DNA from: JBPRGG01 sp051418075
Lineage (GTDB): Bacteria; Bacteroidota; Bacteroidia; Cytophagales; Cyclobacteriaceae
NCBI GenBank assembly: GCA_051418075.1
Contig: JBPRGG010000172.1
Span: 136,535-200,534 of the forward strand
Length of the DNA: 64,000 bases
Direction of reading: 5' to 3'
A model generated the notes under the pieces. The model was given only the letters and a program-made list of their open reading frames with translations. It was not told the DNA's origin and made no database searches. The translations under genes and the position numbers were made by a program. Shown in pieces: positions 18,912-27,972 of the stretch; the first letter of the stretch is position 1, and each line of letters begins with the position of its first letter.

Positions 18912-19088
18912 TTAGTTTGAATTTTTGATATCCTGAACTTCAACTCTAATTTCCTGGGCCAGGTTTTTCAATTCCTGCATACCTTTTCTTACCCTGGTTC
19001 CGGCAGCTTGATTTCCTTTGTCGTAAAACTTTTCAAAATCTGCTTCTAAGGACATGACTAAATCTCTGATTTCATCAAATCTTTTCAT
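18912..19088 (-). CDS. Histone H1-like small protein
   Basis: This 58-residue frame, too short for a usual length cutoff, begins MKRFDEIRDLVMSLEADFEKF and continues with YDKGNQAAGTRVRKGMQEL and KNLAQEIRVEVQDIKNSN. It matches the short Bacteroidota proteins annotated as histone H1, in which the EADFEKFY segment and the AGTRVRKGMQELK segment are conserved. They are thought to bind DNA and are not homologous in function to eukaryotic linker histone by experiment here. It sits between a KGG/Rho_N gene on the other strand and the oxoamine synthase gene. Confidence 0.85.
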   Translation of the reverse strand: MKRFDEIRDLVMSLEADFEKFYDKGNQAAGTRVRKGMQELKNLAQEIRVEVQDIKNSN

Positions 19089-19202
19089 AAGTAACTTGTG
19101 GTTAAGGGTTAATTAATGATTAAGTTTTTCCAACTAGCAATTTAAAAATTTTTTTTCAAAAAAAACAGAAATTAAGCTACCTTCTTCCGGCAATAATAGG
19201 GT

Positions 19203-20450
19203 TTAGTGAGGAATCACCTCTTCCAATCCTTCTTTTTGATAGGCCCCGCTTTTCAGTTTTCCACTCACTGCATCAAACGCTGCAATGGTGTCATCCACAT
19301 CTTTTTCGGTATGCGCAGCCGTGGGAATTACCCTTAAAAGAATGGTTCCTTTGGGTACCATCGGGAATATAACAACACTACAGAAAATATTGTAATTTTC
19401 TCTTAAATCCCATATCAAATTCCCTGCTTCTACTATTCCACCACTTAGAAATACCGGAGTTACAGGTGATTGTGTAGTACCTAAATTATAACCGCGATCC
19501 CTTAACCCACTTTGTAATTTATTAACAATAAACCAAAGCTTCTCTCTAAGCTCAGGTTTGGTTCTAAGTAATTCTAATCTTTTCAGATTGCCTAACACTA
19601 TGGGTAATGGTAATGATTTAGCAAAAAGCTGTGACCTCAAATTATATTTAAAATAATCTATCACATTTTTATTGCCTGCTACAAAAGCCCCGATACTGGC
19701 CATCGATTTGGCGAAGGTAGAAAAATAAACATCTACTTCATCCTGTACTTCATAATGTTCACCAGTGCCAGCGCCGGTTTTGCCCATGGTACCAAATCCG
19801 TGAGCGTCATCCACCAGCAATCTGAATTGATATTTTTTCTTAAGTTCAACAATTCCTTTCAGATCGCCTAGATGCCCATTCATGCCAAACACACCTTCAG
19901 TGATCACCAAAATGCCACCCCCGGTTTGATCACAGATCTTTTGAGCCCTTTGCAGAGATTTTTCCAGGCTCTCCATATCATTATGGGCATAAGCATACCT
20001 TTTGCCAATATGTAGTCTCACCCCATCGATGATACAAGCATGAGATTCAGCATCATACACAATCACATCCCTTCTGTCCACCATGGTGTCAATAATTGAA
20101 ACCATGCCCTGAAATCCGTAATTAAGTAGCAGCCCTTTTTCCTTACCAACAAACTGGGCAAGCTCATTTTCCAATTGATGATGCTTATCGTTGTTACCAG
20201 TCATTATCCGGGCTCCCATAGGATAAGCCATGCCGCATTGAGCTGCTTCAATATCAGCTTTTCTGATTTCAGGATCATTGGCTAAACCTAAATAGCTGTT
20301 GATACTCCAAACGATCACTTCTCTGCCCATGAATTTCATCCTGGACCCGATTTCACCTTCCAATTTTGGAAACATGAAATATCCTTCTTCTACATTGGCA
20401 TATACCCCCAAAGGCGTTTTATCCAATTTTAATTTGTCAAATATATCCAC
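19203..20450 (-). CDS. Alpha-oxoamine synthase, serine palmitoyltransferase/capnine-synthase type
   Basis: The 415-residue PLP enzyme starts at a GTG (20448-20450); no upstream in-frame ATG exists. All catalytic residues are present: His137 in DAESHACIIDG, Asp214/Asp215 and His217 in LLVDDAHGFG, and the Schiff-base Lys248 in FSTFAKSMASIGAF. In Bacteroidota this enzyme class condenses an acyl-CoA or acyl-ACP with serine (sphingolipids) or cysteate (sulfonolipids); the sequence alone does not decide between them. The dead paralogue at 14036-16444 may be its partner. It is divergent from the biotin carboxylase gene across a 152-base region with a palindrome. Confidence 0.88.
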   Translation of the reverse strand: MDIFDKLKLDKTPLGVYANVEEGYFMFPKLEGEIGSRMKFMGREVIVWSINSYLGLANDPEIRKADIEAAQCGMAYPMGARIMTGNNDKHHQLENELAQFVGKEKGLLLNYGFQGMVSIIDTMVDRRDVIVYDAESHACIIDGVRLHIGKRYAYAHNDMESLEKSLQRAQKICDQTGGGILVITEGVFGMNGHLGDLKGIVELKKKYQFRLLVDDAHGFGTMGKTGAGTGEHYEVQDEVDVYFSTFAKSMASIGAFVAGNKNVIDYFKYNLRSQLFAKSLPLPIVLGNLKRLELLRTKPELREKLWFIVNKLQSGLRDRGYNLGTTQSPVTPVFLSGGIVEAGNLIWDLRENYNIFCSVVIFPMVPKGTILLRVIPTAAHTEKDVDDTIAAFDAVSGKLKSGAYQKEGLEEVIPH

Positions 20451-20551
20451 TGTAATTAAATGTTAAATTTAAAAATTTCATCCAATCAAGTTACGAATTT
20501 AATATTTAATTACTGTCTAGTCAAAATTGTTTTCTTAAAAATTATAACTTT

Positions 20552-20567
20552 AATGACTAAAGTCATT
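20552..20567. promoter_or_regulatory. Candidate palindromic operator
   Basis: AATGACT-AA-AGTCATT (20552-20567) is a 7-2-7 inverted repeat in the divergent spacer between the lipid synthase and biotin carboxylase genes. A further AGTCA half-site lies at 20518-20522. This resembles operators of dimeric TetR/MarR-type regulators, but no such regulator is encoded nearby. Confidence 0.4.
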
Positions 20568-20602
20568 TATTTGAACGATTTATTACAACTTTTTATAAAA
20601 AT

Positions 20603-22096
20603 ATGACCCCAAAGATCACCAAAATCCTGATAGCCAATAGAGGCGAAATAGCTGTAAGAATTATCAGGGCAGCCCGGGAAATGCAAATTAAAACGGTAGC
20701 CATTTTTAGTGAGGCTGACCGCCAGGGCTTGCCAGGCCGATTGGCTGATGAAGCCATTTGCATTGGGCCTTCCTCCTCAGCCGCCTCATACCTGAATATG
20801 GAAAAAATTATAGCAGTGGCTAAACAAAGAAATGTAGATGCTATCCATCCAGGGTATGGCTTTTTATCAGAAAATGCAGATTTTGCCCGAATGGTGGAAA
20901 GGGAAGGAATCATTTTTATTGGTCCTTCAGCCAGATCCATGGAAATTATGGGAGATAAATTGAAAGCCAGGGAAGCAGTAAAGAAATATAACATTCCGAT
21001 GATTCCAGGTACAGATCAACCTGTAAAGGATCATAAGGAGGCTTTCTCAAAAGCCCGGCAAATAGGCTACCCCCTTTTAATCAAAGCCAGTGCCGGAGGT
21101 GGAGGAAAGGGCATGAGGGTGGTGGATGATGAAGCTGATTTGGAGCAACAGCTGAAAAGAGCTATGAGTGAAGCTGAAGCAGCTTTTGGGAATAATGCTG
21201 TTTATCTGGAAAAATATATAGTGGCACCAAAACATATTGAAATTCAGGTGATGGCCGACCAGCATGGCAACATCATCTATTTGTTTGACCGGGAATGCTC
21301 AGTGCAGAGACGTTTGCAGAAGGTTGTAGAAGAAGCTCCTTCTCCCAGTATAAAGCCAGAAGTAAGAAAGGAAATGGGAGAAGCTGCTGTACTGGTGGCG
21401 AAATCATGTGACTATACCGGAGCCGGTACCGTTGAATTTATCCTGGATCAGGATATGAATTTCTATTTTCTGGAAATGAATACCCGTCTCCAGGTTGAAC
21501 ATCCGGTTACAGAGTTGATTACTGGAATTGACCTGGTAAAACAACAAATCAAAGTAGCCAATTCAGAAAAACTCAACCTGACCCAGGATCAACTGAAGAT
21601 TTCAGGTCATGCTATCGAATGCAGAATTTATGCTGAAGATCCTTATAATGACTTTTTGCCCGATGCCGGAAAAATTCTCAACTATAATATTCCCAAAGGC
21701 CCTGGCATTAGGTTGGACGATGGTTATGAAGCCGGAATGGAAGTTCCATTGTATTATGACCCTTTGATCGCTAAACTTATCAGCTTTGGCAGTAATAGGG
21801 GAGAAGCCAGGAAAAGGATGATCAGGGCCCTGGCTGAGTATGAAATTTCAGGTATTTCTACTACAATACCATTTTGTCAGTTTGTGATGGAGCATCAGCA
21901 ATTTATCTCTGGTCAGTATACCACGGGTTTCGCCAGGGACTATTTTCAGGCAGTTCCTCCCCAAACAGATAAAGAAAAGGCTGCCATAGCCGCACTATTT
22001 GGAGCTTTTCTTGTTTCTAATAATGAGAAACAGGATCACAATAGGACTTATAATAGTGAAAAAGAAATTAGTAACTGGAAAAAAAGATCCTGGTAA
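20603..22096 (+). CDS. accC: Acyl-CoA carboxylase biotin carboxylase subunit
   Basis: The 497-residue protein follows biotin carboxylase from end to end: ILIANRGEIAVRIIRAAREM, IHPGYGFLSENADFA, the glycine-rich ATP loop KASAGGGGKGMR, the EKYI..PKHIEIQV segment, and the catalytic FLEMNTRLQVEHPVTE. It has a C-terminal extension of about 45 residues ending NWKKRSW, and this extended form is common in Bacteroidota acetyl/propionyl-CoA carboxylases. No biotin carrier or carboxyltransferase gene is next to it, so whether it serves acetyl-CoA or propionyl-CoA is undecided. Confidence 0.9.
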   Translation: MTPKITKILIANRGEIAVRIIRAAREMQIKTVAIFSEADRQGLPGRLADEAICIGPSSSAASYLNMEKIIAVAKQRNVDAIHPGYGFLSENADFARMVEREGIIFIGPSARSMEIMGDKLKAREAVKKYNIPMIPGTDQPVKDHKEAFSKARQIGYPLLIKASAGGGGKGMRVVDDEADLEQQLKRAMSEAEAAFGNNAVYLEKYIVAPKHIEIQVMADQHGNIIYLFDRECSVQRRLQKVVEEAPSPSIKPEVRKEMGEAAVLVAKSCDYTGAGTVEFILDQDMNFYFLEMNTRLQVEHPVTELITGIDLVKQQIKVANSEKLNLTQDQLKISGHAIECRIYAEDPYNDFLPDAGKILNYNIPKGPGIRLDDGYEAGMEVPLYYDPLIAKLISFGSNRGEARKRMIRALAEYEISGISTTIPFCQFVMEHQQFISGQYTTGFARDYFQAVPPQTDKEKAAIAALFGAFLVSNNEKQDHNRTYNSEKEISNWKKRSW

Positions 22097-22140
22097 AATT
22101 ATTTTTTTTAATCTCACTCCTTTGGGAAGATTAATTGGAT

Positions 22141-23403
22141 ATGCAGCAATTGCTTGAAAAAGATTCAAAGGCTAATTTCAAGGCCTTTCTATGGCATGCC
22201 GTATTTTTAGCCCTGGCCACCAATTTTATGGATGTAGATACCATCATTCCAGCCATGGTACTTAAAGCTGGAGGTAACGCCATTCATTTAGGTTTGCTCA
22301 CTGCGATTATGCTAGGAGGTTCTAAGATATTCCAGTTGTTATTTGCCAGCTTTATTTCCAACAATTCCCGGAAAAAGGGATTTCTGCTTGGTGGAATTAA
22401 CTTACGGGTGGTTTCCCTATTGGGAATTGCTTTTCTGTTTTTTAATCTGGACCAGGTGGATCAAGGCTGGACCTTAATTTTTATCTTTTTCTGGATTACC
22501 CTGTTTTCGGTAAGTGGGGCTTTTGCCACAGTTTCTTATGCTGATCTTTTAGGTAAATCCATATTTAAGGATAAAAGGAAAAGATTTTTTACATTACAGC
22601 AGGCCATTGTCAGTGTTGGGATTTTACTCTCAGCATTTTTGGTACGGGAAATGCTAAAGTGGTTGGAATATCCAATAAACTACGGCACTTTATTTTTGAT
22701 TGCTGGCACACTGTTGTTTTTAGCATCATTTGGTTTTTGGGCAATCCGGGAAATTCCTTCCAGAATAAACCAGAAAAGAAATTTTCTGCAATTTATGAAG
22801 CTGATTCCTTCAGAAATTAAACAGAATGCTAACCTGAAATATTACCTGATCATAATTAACAGCTTGGGGCTGGGTTTGACCATTTTACCCTTTTTTATCA
22901 TGCAGGCCAAGCAAAATTATCAGCTTACTGATGAATTGATTGGGAATTTTCTAGTATTCCGCATATCCGGAATGGTTGCTACCAGTTTGTTAATGTATTG
23001 GTTCTCCAGGCGTAGGGAATATAAAAGTGTACTCACTATTAGCCTGTCCATAATGGCAATTTTGCCTGTTCTTAGTTTGATCCTGATCGATTATGTTTTG
23101 ATTTATCAGACCTTGTTTATTCTGGCCGGAGTGTTTGTGTCCACCTATAAGATCTCTATCAACGGCGTATTGATTGAGATTTCAAACGAGGAAAACAGGG
23201 CTATGTATTCTGGAATAGCAGGAGCTGGCAATATTTTAACCACCATTTTTCCATTAGTGGCCGGATTCCTGATTGCATCGGTAGGGTTTACTGCAGTATT
23301 TATCACAGTTTCAATACTTATAGCTTCCAGTTTGTTTTTTGTACGAAAACTAGATTGTACTACAGCTGAGGCTGATGATGAATTGATGAAAAATAACAGC
23401 TGA
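22141..23403 (+). CDS. Major facilitator superfamily transporter
   Basis: I start at ATG 22141 (420 residues) rather than the TTG two codons earlier. The protein has about 12 hydrophobic helices with short loops and a central cytoplasmic loop (about residues 205-225). The motif FNNS/ISNNSRKKG after the second helix is a degenerate version of the MFS A-motif. It follows the biotin carboxylase gene by 44 bases on the same strand. No substrate can be assigned. Confidence 0.75.
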   Translation: MQQLLEKDSKANFKAFLWHAVFLALATNFMDVDTIIPAMVLKAGGNAIHLGLLTAIMLGGSKIFQLLFASFISNNSRKKGFLLGGINLRVVSLLGIAFLFFNLDQVDQGWTLIFIFFWITLFSVSGAFATVSYADLLGKSIFKDKRKRFFTLQQAIVSVGILLSAFLVREMLKWLEYPINYGTLFLIAGTLLFLASFGFWAIREIPSRINQKRNFLQFMKLIPSEIKQNANLKYYLIIINSLGLGLTILPFFIMQAKQNYQLTDELIGNFLVFRISGMVATSLLMYWFSRRREYKSVLTISLSIMAILPVLSLILIDYVLIYQTLFILAGVFVSTYKISINGVLIEISNEENRAMYSGIAGAGNILTTIFPLVAGFLIASVGFTAVFITVSILIASSLFFVRKLDCTTAEADDELMKNNS

Positions 23404-23431
23404 TCTATGATCAATTGTTTCTGGGAATAAA

Positions 23432-23905
23432 TTACTTTTTAACAACCTTTATCAATCTGTTATCCAGTAAATACCAGGATTTTTCCTTGATATTTACCCT
23501 AAAATCCGGATGCAGAGGATTCATCAGATAATTATATTCAAATGGAGTATGAACAGAAGGTACTTTAAGAATAGGTGATGAACCTTCTTTCAGCCATTGG
23601 TCTCCAATTTTTCGAGTCAAATTTAACCCCTGAGGATGATTGACCCAATTCAGAGGCAAAGAATCTGTCTGATCAGACAATTTCAAAACATGGTTGTTTT
23701 TGAATTAAAGCTGGATCAGCTTATAAGTTAATTGAGCAACTGGTACATTTATATGAGTCAGTAACTCCAGAATAGCCAGCGATGAATTAGCTGCAGTATA
23801 CAGCATTCTTTGTCCAATACTATTCCACCGGCCCCCATAAATAGCAGCGCCTGTGCCGTCTAATTGATAAATATATTCAGGATGTCCAATTCTGAAGCTG
23901 ATCAA
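23432..23905 (-). pseudogene. RES-domain toxin interrupted by an in-frame stop
   Basis: Two segments in one frame form a complete 157-codon RES toxin with a single TAA (23705-23707) in the middle. The N-terminal part has the conserved FRIGHPEY, LDGTGAAIYGGRWNSIG and SSLAILELLTH; the C-terminal part has SLPLNW, GDQWL, ILKVPSV and NPLHPDF. RES toxins degrade NAD+. The gene starts with a TTG that overlaps the antitoxin stop by 4 bases. The stop removes the second half of the fold, so the toxin is probably inactive unless read through or the stop is a sequencing error. Confidence 0.82.
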
Positions 23906-24297
23906 GACAAAACGCCATGTTTGGTACGTACAATCTCAGCAAATACAGCTTCGGCTCCGGTAATTGTATCCATCAAATCGATCGGCTTTTGACGGTTTAA
24001 ATTCACCTGAGCGCTGTTCAACCATTGGTGGAGGTTTTCTTTTGTCATAAAAGTTTCTTCTCCTTCCTGAAATATTTTATGAATAAAAAGGAAACGGTCA
24101 CTTCTTTCTTTGTCTAATTGATTATGACTCATAATGTTGTAGAGGGTTTTTTCCGATACTCCGATTAAAAAAGCTACTTCCCTTTTTTTTAATCCATAGG
24201 ATACTTCAAACTCCTGGACCATATTCGTGTTCACTCCTTCCTGGATGAGCTTATATTTTTCAAAAGATGAACGGTCTTTTAAATCTTTAAGGTCCAT
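23902..24297 (-). CDS. Xre/MbcA/ParS-type antitoxin
   Basis: The 131-residue protein has the layout of RES-partner antitoxins: an N-terminal Xre-like helix-turn-helix (LKKREVAFLIGVSEKTLYNIM, about residues 36-56) and a C-terminal toxin-binding DUF2384 domain (FMTKENLHQWLNSAQVNLNRQKPIDLM, about 83-109, then TGAEAVFAEIVRTKHGV). Unlike the toxin downstream it is intact. The 4-base overlap couples translation. It probably represses the pair's own promoter in the 377-base region upstream. Confidence 0.85.
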   Translation of the reverse strand: MDLKDLKDRSSFEKYKLIQEGVNTNMVQEFEVSYGLKKREVAFLIGVSEKTLYNIMSHNQLDKERSDRFLFIHKIFQEGEETFMTKENLHQWLNSAQVNLNRQKPIDLMDTITGAEAVFAEIVRTKHGVLS

Positions 24298-24674
24298 AAA
24301 TGTCGGTAATTTTACCCACTAATATAAGTATTTTTACCAAATTTAAAAATAATTTCCTTGATTTTAACTGATCATATTAAATTTTCAAGTTTCTATTCTT
24401 TATATTTTTGCTAATATTTCTTATTCTTTCAAACAGTTAATATTGACACACACTGAAGGTGCAATTTTCAGTAATGAGTAGGTTGTATTTTATGAAAAAT
24501 GTCAAACAAGTTATTTGTACAAAGGACTGGTAAAAATTTGACAAGGGAATATCGTAGGGTTTTATGGATTATTCGACCTGGCTTAGATAGTGTAATAAAA
24601 TCAGAGCAATAGATGAATGAGAACAATTACCCGGCTTCAATGAGCAGATGTGTATATCAGTCAATAAACCTGAT
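24298..24674. other. Intergenic region, no gene seen
   Basis: This AT-rich stretch lies between the antitoxin start and the subtilase stop. I see no open frame of note and no hairpin with a T-tract. It must contain the toxin-antitoxin promoter. Confidence 0.4.
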
Positions 24675-26300
24675 TTAATTCTTTACAATTTTATATTTGT
24701 GAATATTCTCTTCAGCCTGAATTGCCAGAATGTAAATCCCATTAGGCATATCAGGCAAATTTACCTGGTATAGATTAGGTTCCCCTGATTTTTCAATAGC
24801 TAATTGGTCAATTAGACTTCCTGAAAGCGAATAAATCTGAATTTGAGGAAAGCTGTAAGCATATTTCAAAGATGGTTGAATAAAGAAATTGTTGTCCTTA
24901 AACGGATTGGGATAGATTCTGAAATCATTAGCTTCTATTTCATTTAAGGCAGTAATCAGAACCTGAGCCTGATTAAAATCCGGAATACCATAACCAAGAA
25001 GATTGTCAGGCATTTCATTTTGACTGGCTGAATTTTTCAGCAGTTGGATCAATTCCCAATTGGTCAGATCCGGATGGGCTTGCCATACTCCCGCCGCTAA
25101 ACCAGTAATCAATGGCGCTGCGAAAGAAGTGCCATTACTGTTGGTAACCCTGCCACTGCCTGATATAATAGTAGTCCCTAATCCGAGAGCAACCAGGTCC
25201 GGTTTGACCCGCTCATCAATAGTCGGGCCAATGGAACTGAATGAGGCCCTGGCCAAACTGTTGCTGATGGCACCCACCGCTATGATAGAGTCGGCATCTG
25301 CCGGAGGTACAATATATTTCCAGTTTGGATCATTGCCTTCATTCCCGGCGCTAACTACCACCAGCATGCCAGTAGATGCTGCTAATGAAGCCGCTCTGGA
25401 TATTACGGCAGTTTCCCCGTCCATTTCCTCAATGTTGTAGTTCATGGAGGGGTCATCAAAAAGATTGTACCCCAGAGAAGAATTGATAATATCAACTCCA
25501 AGACTATCTGCCATTTCAGCCGCAAATAGCCAGTTATATTCTTCTATGCGAAATTCTTCGCCCACATCTTCAGTGACACACAATACATAACTAGCCCGGT
25601 ATGCTGTTCCTTCATATTCCCCCGGTTTATAAGCGCCTATGCAGGATAAAACATTGGTACCATGATCATCATATTCAAAAACAGAAGAATCATTATTGAT
25701 AAAATCATAAGTAGCTAAAAGCTTGTTTTCTGAAAATAAGTGATCAAAATAGGAGATGGTATTGACATTTTCAAAACCACCATCGAATACAGCAATCAGC
25801 ATATCCTGCCCCTTGTAGTCCATTTGATGCATGTCATCTATGCCAAGCATATCATTCTGGAAATCTGTGGGCAGTTCTTCTGATTTACGTCCGGCCACTG
25901 ATGTAATAGATTGAATCGATATCCTGGCATTATTTTTTCTGCCGGGGGCCACAAATTCAACTTTAGAAACAAATGGCTGTGCTTCTATAGCCGGAACCAG
26001 AGATGCTTCAGCCTGTACCAATACCCCATTGAGCCATTTGGATTTATAGAATACCTGAGGACCCATGTTCTCAAGCTGTTTTAGGTAAGATTGATTTATA
26101 GGTAAATCTTTGGTGGTAACTGGTATGTTCTGGCGAATCCTTCGGATAATGGCTCTCTGAGATAAAAATTTTTCCGGCTGAGTTATGCTGTAGGGAACGT
26201 CTTTTTTGTCACTAAAAAAAACCATGTACCGGTTAACTTGTGCTTTCAGATCAAAACTGACCAGGAAGATCAGCAGTAATATCCATTTCTTTTGAATCAT
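24675..26300 (-). CDS. Secreted subtilisin-like (S8) peptidase with a type IX secretion C-terminal signal
   Basis: The 541-residue protein has a signal peptide (MIQKKWILLLIFLVSFDLKAQ), an inhibitor-like N-region (about 25-110), and an S8 domain with the triad Asp in IAVFDGGFE, His in YDDHGTNVL and Ser in NGTSFAAPLITG. The oxyanion region reads VVVSAGNEG. About 80 C-terminal residues (FRIYPNPFKDNNF to GIYILAIQAEENIHKYKIV) form a Por-type sorting domain that targets export through the type IX secretion system and attachment or release at the surface. The Asp motif is DGG rather than the usual D[ST]G. It is flanked by gene-free regions, so it is probably monocistronic. Confidence 0.93.
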   Translation of the reverse strand: MIQKKWILLLIFLVSFDLKAQVNRYMVFFSDKKDVPYSITQPEKFLSQRAIIRRIRQNIPVTTKDLPINQSYLKQLENMGPQVFYKSKWLNGVLVQAEASLVPAIEAQPFVSKVEFVAPGRKNNARISIQSITSVAGRKSEELPTDFQNDMLGIDDMHQMDYKGQDMLIAVFDGGFENVNTISYFDHLFSENKLLATYDFINNDSSVFEYDDHGTNVLSCIGAYKPGEYEGTAYRASYVLCVTEDVGEEFRIEEYNWLFAAEMADSLGVDIINSSLGYNLFDDPSMNYNIEEMDGETAVISRAASLAASTGMLVVVSAGNEGNDPNWKYIVPPADADSIIAVGAISNSLARASFSSIGPTIDERVKPDLVALGLGTTIISGSGRVTNSNGTSFAAPLITGLAAGVWQAHPDLTNWELIQLLKNSASQNEMPDNLLGYGIPDFNQAQVLITALNEIEANDFRIYPNPFKDNNFFIQPSLKYAYSFPQIQIYSLSGSLIDQLAIEKSGEPNLYQVNLPDMPNGIYILAIQAEENIHKYKIVKN

Positions 26301-26722
26301 TTCTTAACGCCTATATTAACAGTTATGCTTTTGTAAACCTTCTTCAATATATTAAATTATTGCCTCCAAAAGCTCTACAAGCCGTTTTTAGCAAAATTCA
26401 GATTATTATTTGGAGATATCAAAGATGCATAATATAACTTACGGGCAAATGACCAGTTTTGTTTTTAACCAAAAACATTTAACCCATTGTAGTTTTTGTA
26501 CAGATATCTTTCACTCCCTGAACATTAACTGCTTTAGCCAATAAATAATTCCCTGGATTCATCAGAAAATATACTTAATAACTTCAATATTAGCTTGTTA
26601 TAAATTAGATAAACCTTCTGCTGATATGGTGTGAGCAGCATTAATATTTTGGGAATAATATTTCCTATAATTATATTAAAATAGTAATATAGAACAAATA
26701 TAAATAAAAAAATGATAATTTT
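26301..26722. other. Intergenic region, no gene seen
   Basis: About 420 bases of AT-rich sequence between the mnmA stop and the subtilase start. No frame with family signal and no strong hairpin were found. It should hold the subtilase promoter. Confidence 0.4.
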
Positions 26723-27844
26723 TCAGGGATTAATCTGGCTGTTTTGCCGAAAACTTGATTGAATCCATCCTCCTCCAATCACATCTTCTCCTTCATAGAA
26801 TACAGCTGCCTGCCCAGGGGCGATGGCTTTCACACCTTTTCCAAAAAAAACTTTCATGGTTTCTCCCGCCTGTTCTATTACAGCCGGTGTACCATCATCA
26901 TTATACCTCACTTTGGTAATAGTTTCTAATCGTTGCCCATTAAGGTCGACATATTTACTCAGGTTGAGTTGGTTCACATACATTCCATCCCGGGCCAGTT
27001 CATCAAAAGTGCCTAAAACAACCCGATTTTTTTCTTTTTGGATCTCGGTAACATAAACAGGATATCCCAGGGCTATGCCTAATCCTTTCCTTTGGCCCAC
27101 TGTATAAAAGGGATATCCCCGGTGAGAGCCTACCACTGAACCATCTTCCAATACAAATTCTCCTCCTTCCACTTTTTCCTCCAGGCCATTTACCTTCCTT
27201 TTTAAAAATCCACGATAGTCGTTGTCCGGCACAAAACATATTTCATAGGATTCTGATTTGTTGACCAGATCAGTAAAACCCTTTTCAGTAGCCATATCCC
27301 GGATTTCTGACTTCTTTAATTTTCCTAGTGGAAAGATAGTACGGCTCAGGCTTTGTTGAGAAACTCCCCACAAGGCATAAGATTGATCCTTGAAATGATC
27401 TATTCCTTTACTGATCACAAATCGCCCGTTTTCTTCCCTTACATTGGCATAATGACCAGTAGCAATCCAGTCACATCCTAATTTGTCAGCCCGTCTGAGT
27501 AAGGCATCCCACTTGATATGGGTATTACACAGAACACAGGGATTAGGGGTTCGGCCAGCCAGATACTCACTGGTAAAATGTTCAATTACATAGTCTCCGA
27601 ATTCATCCCTGATATCCAGGATATAATGGGGAAATCCCAACTGGACCGCAATATTCCGGGCATCATTGATAGATTCCAGGCTACAACAACCGGTCTCTTT
27701 TTTAGAACTGCCGGAGGAGGTATAATCCCAGGTCTTCATGGTCATTCCTACTACTTCATAACCTTGCTCATGCAACAATACTGCTGCCAGTGAACTGTCA
27801 ATGCCACCGCTCATGGCTACCAACACTCTTCCCATTTTATTCAT
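26723..27844 (-). CDS. mnmA: tRNA-specific 2-thiouridylase MnmA
   Basis: The 373-residue protein has the PP-loop VAMSGGIDSSLAA (residues about 8-20), the nucleophilic cysteine region RTPNPCVLCN, a second Cys in YEICFVPDNDYRGFL, and GQRKGLGIALGYPVYV. It thiolates the wobble uridine of Glu, Gln and Lys tRNAs. It is a housekeeping gene. Divergent from the TrpF-like gene by 128 bases. The first ATG (27844) is followed by a second in-frame Met three codons later, so the exact start is uncertain. Confidence 0.96.
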   Translation of the reverse strand: MNKMGRVLVAMSGGIDSSLAAVLLHEQGYEVVGMTMKTWDYTSSGSSKKETGCCSLESINDARNIAVQLGFPHYILDIRDEFGDYVIEHFTSEYLAGRTPNPCVLCNTHIKWDALLRRADKLGCDWIATGHYANVREENGRFVISKGIDHFKDQSYALWGVSQQSLSRTIFPLGKLKKSEIRDMATEKGFTDLVNKSESYEICFVPDNDYRGFLKRKVNGLEEKVEGGEFVLEDGSVVGSHRGYPFYTVGQRKGLGIALGYPVYVTEIQKEKNRVVLGTFDELARDGMYVNQLNLSKYVDLNGQRLETITKVRYNDDGTPAVIEQAGETMKVFFGKGVKAIAPGQAAVFYEGEDVIGGGWIQSSFRQNSQINP

Positions 27845-27972
27845 AATTGGATCTGTTTTCTTTCCGGAAACATTTTTAAACCGGCAAATTTAATGGAATT
27901 ATTTTTTCAGGCTGAATATTTTACAACAAACTAATTATTCTTTTATTTTGTTGCCTCAGAAAAATCAGGAAA

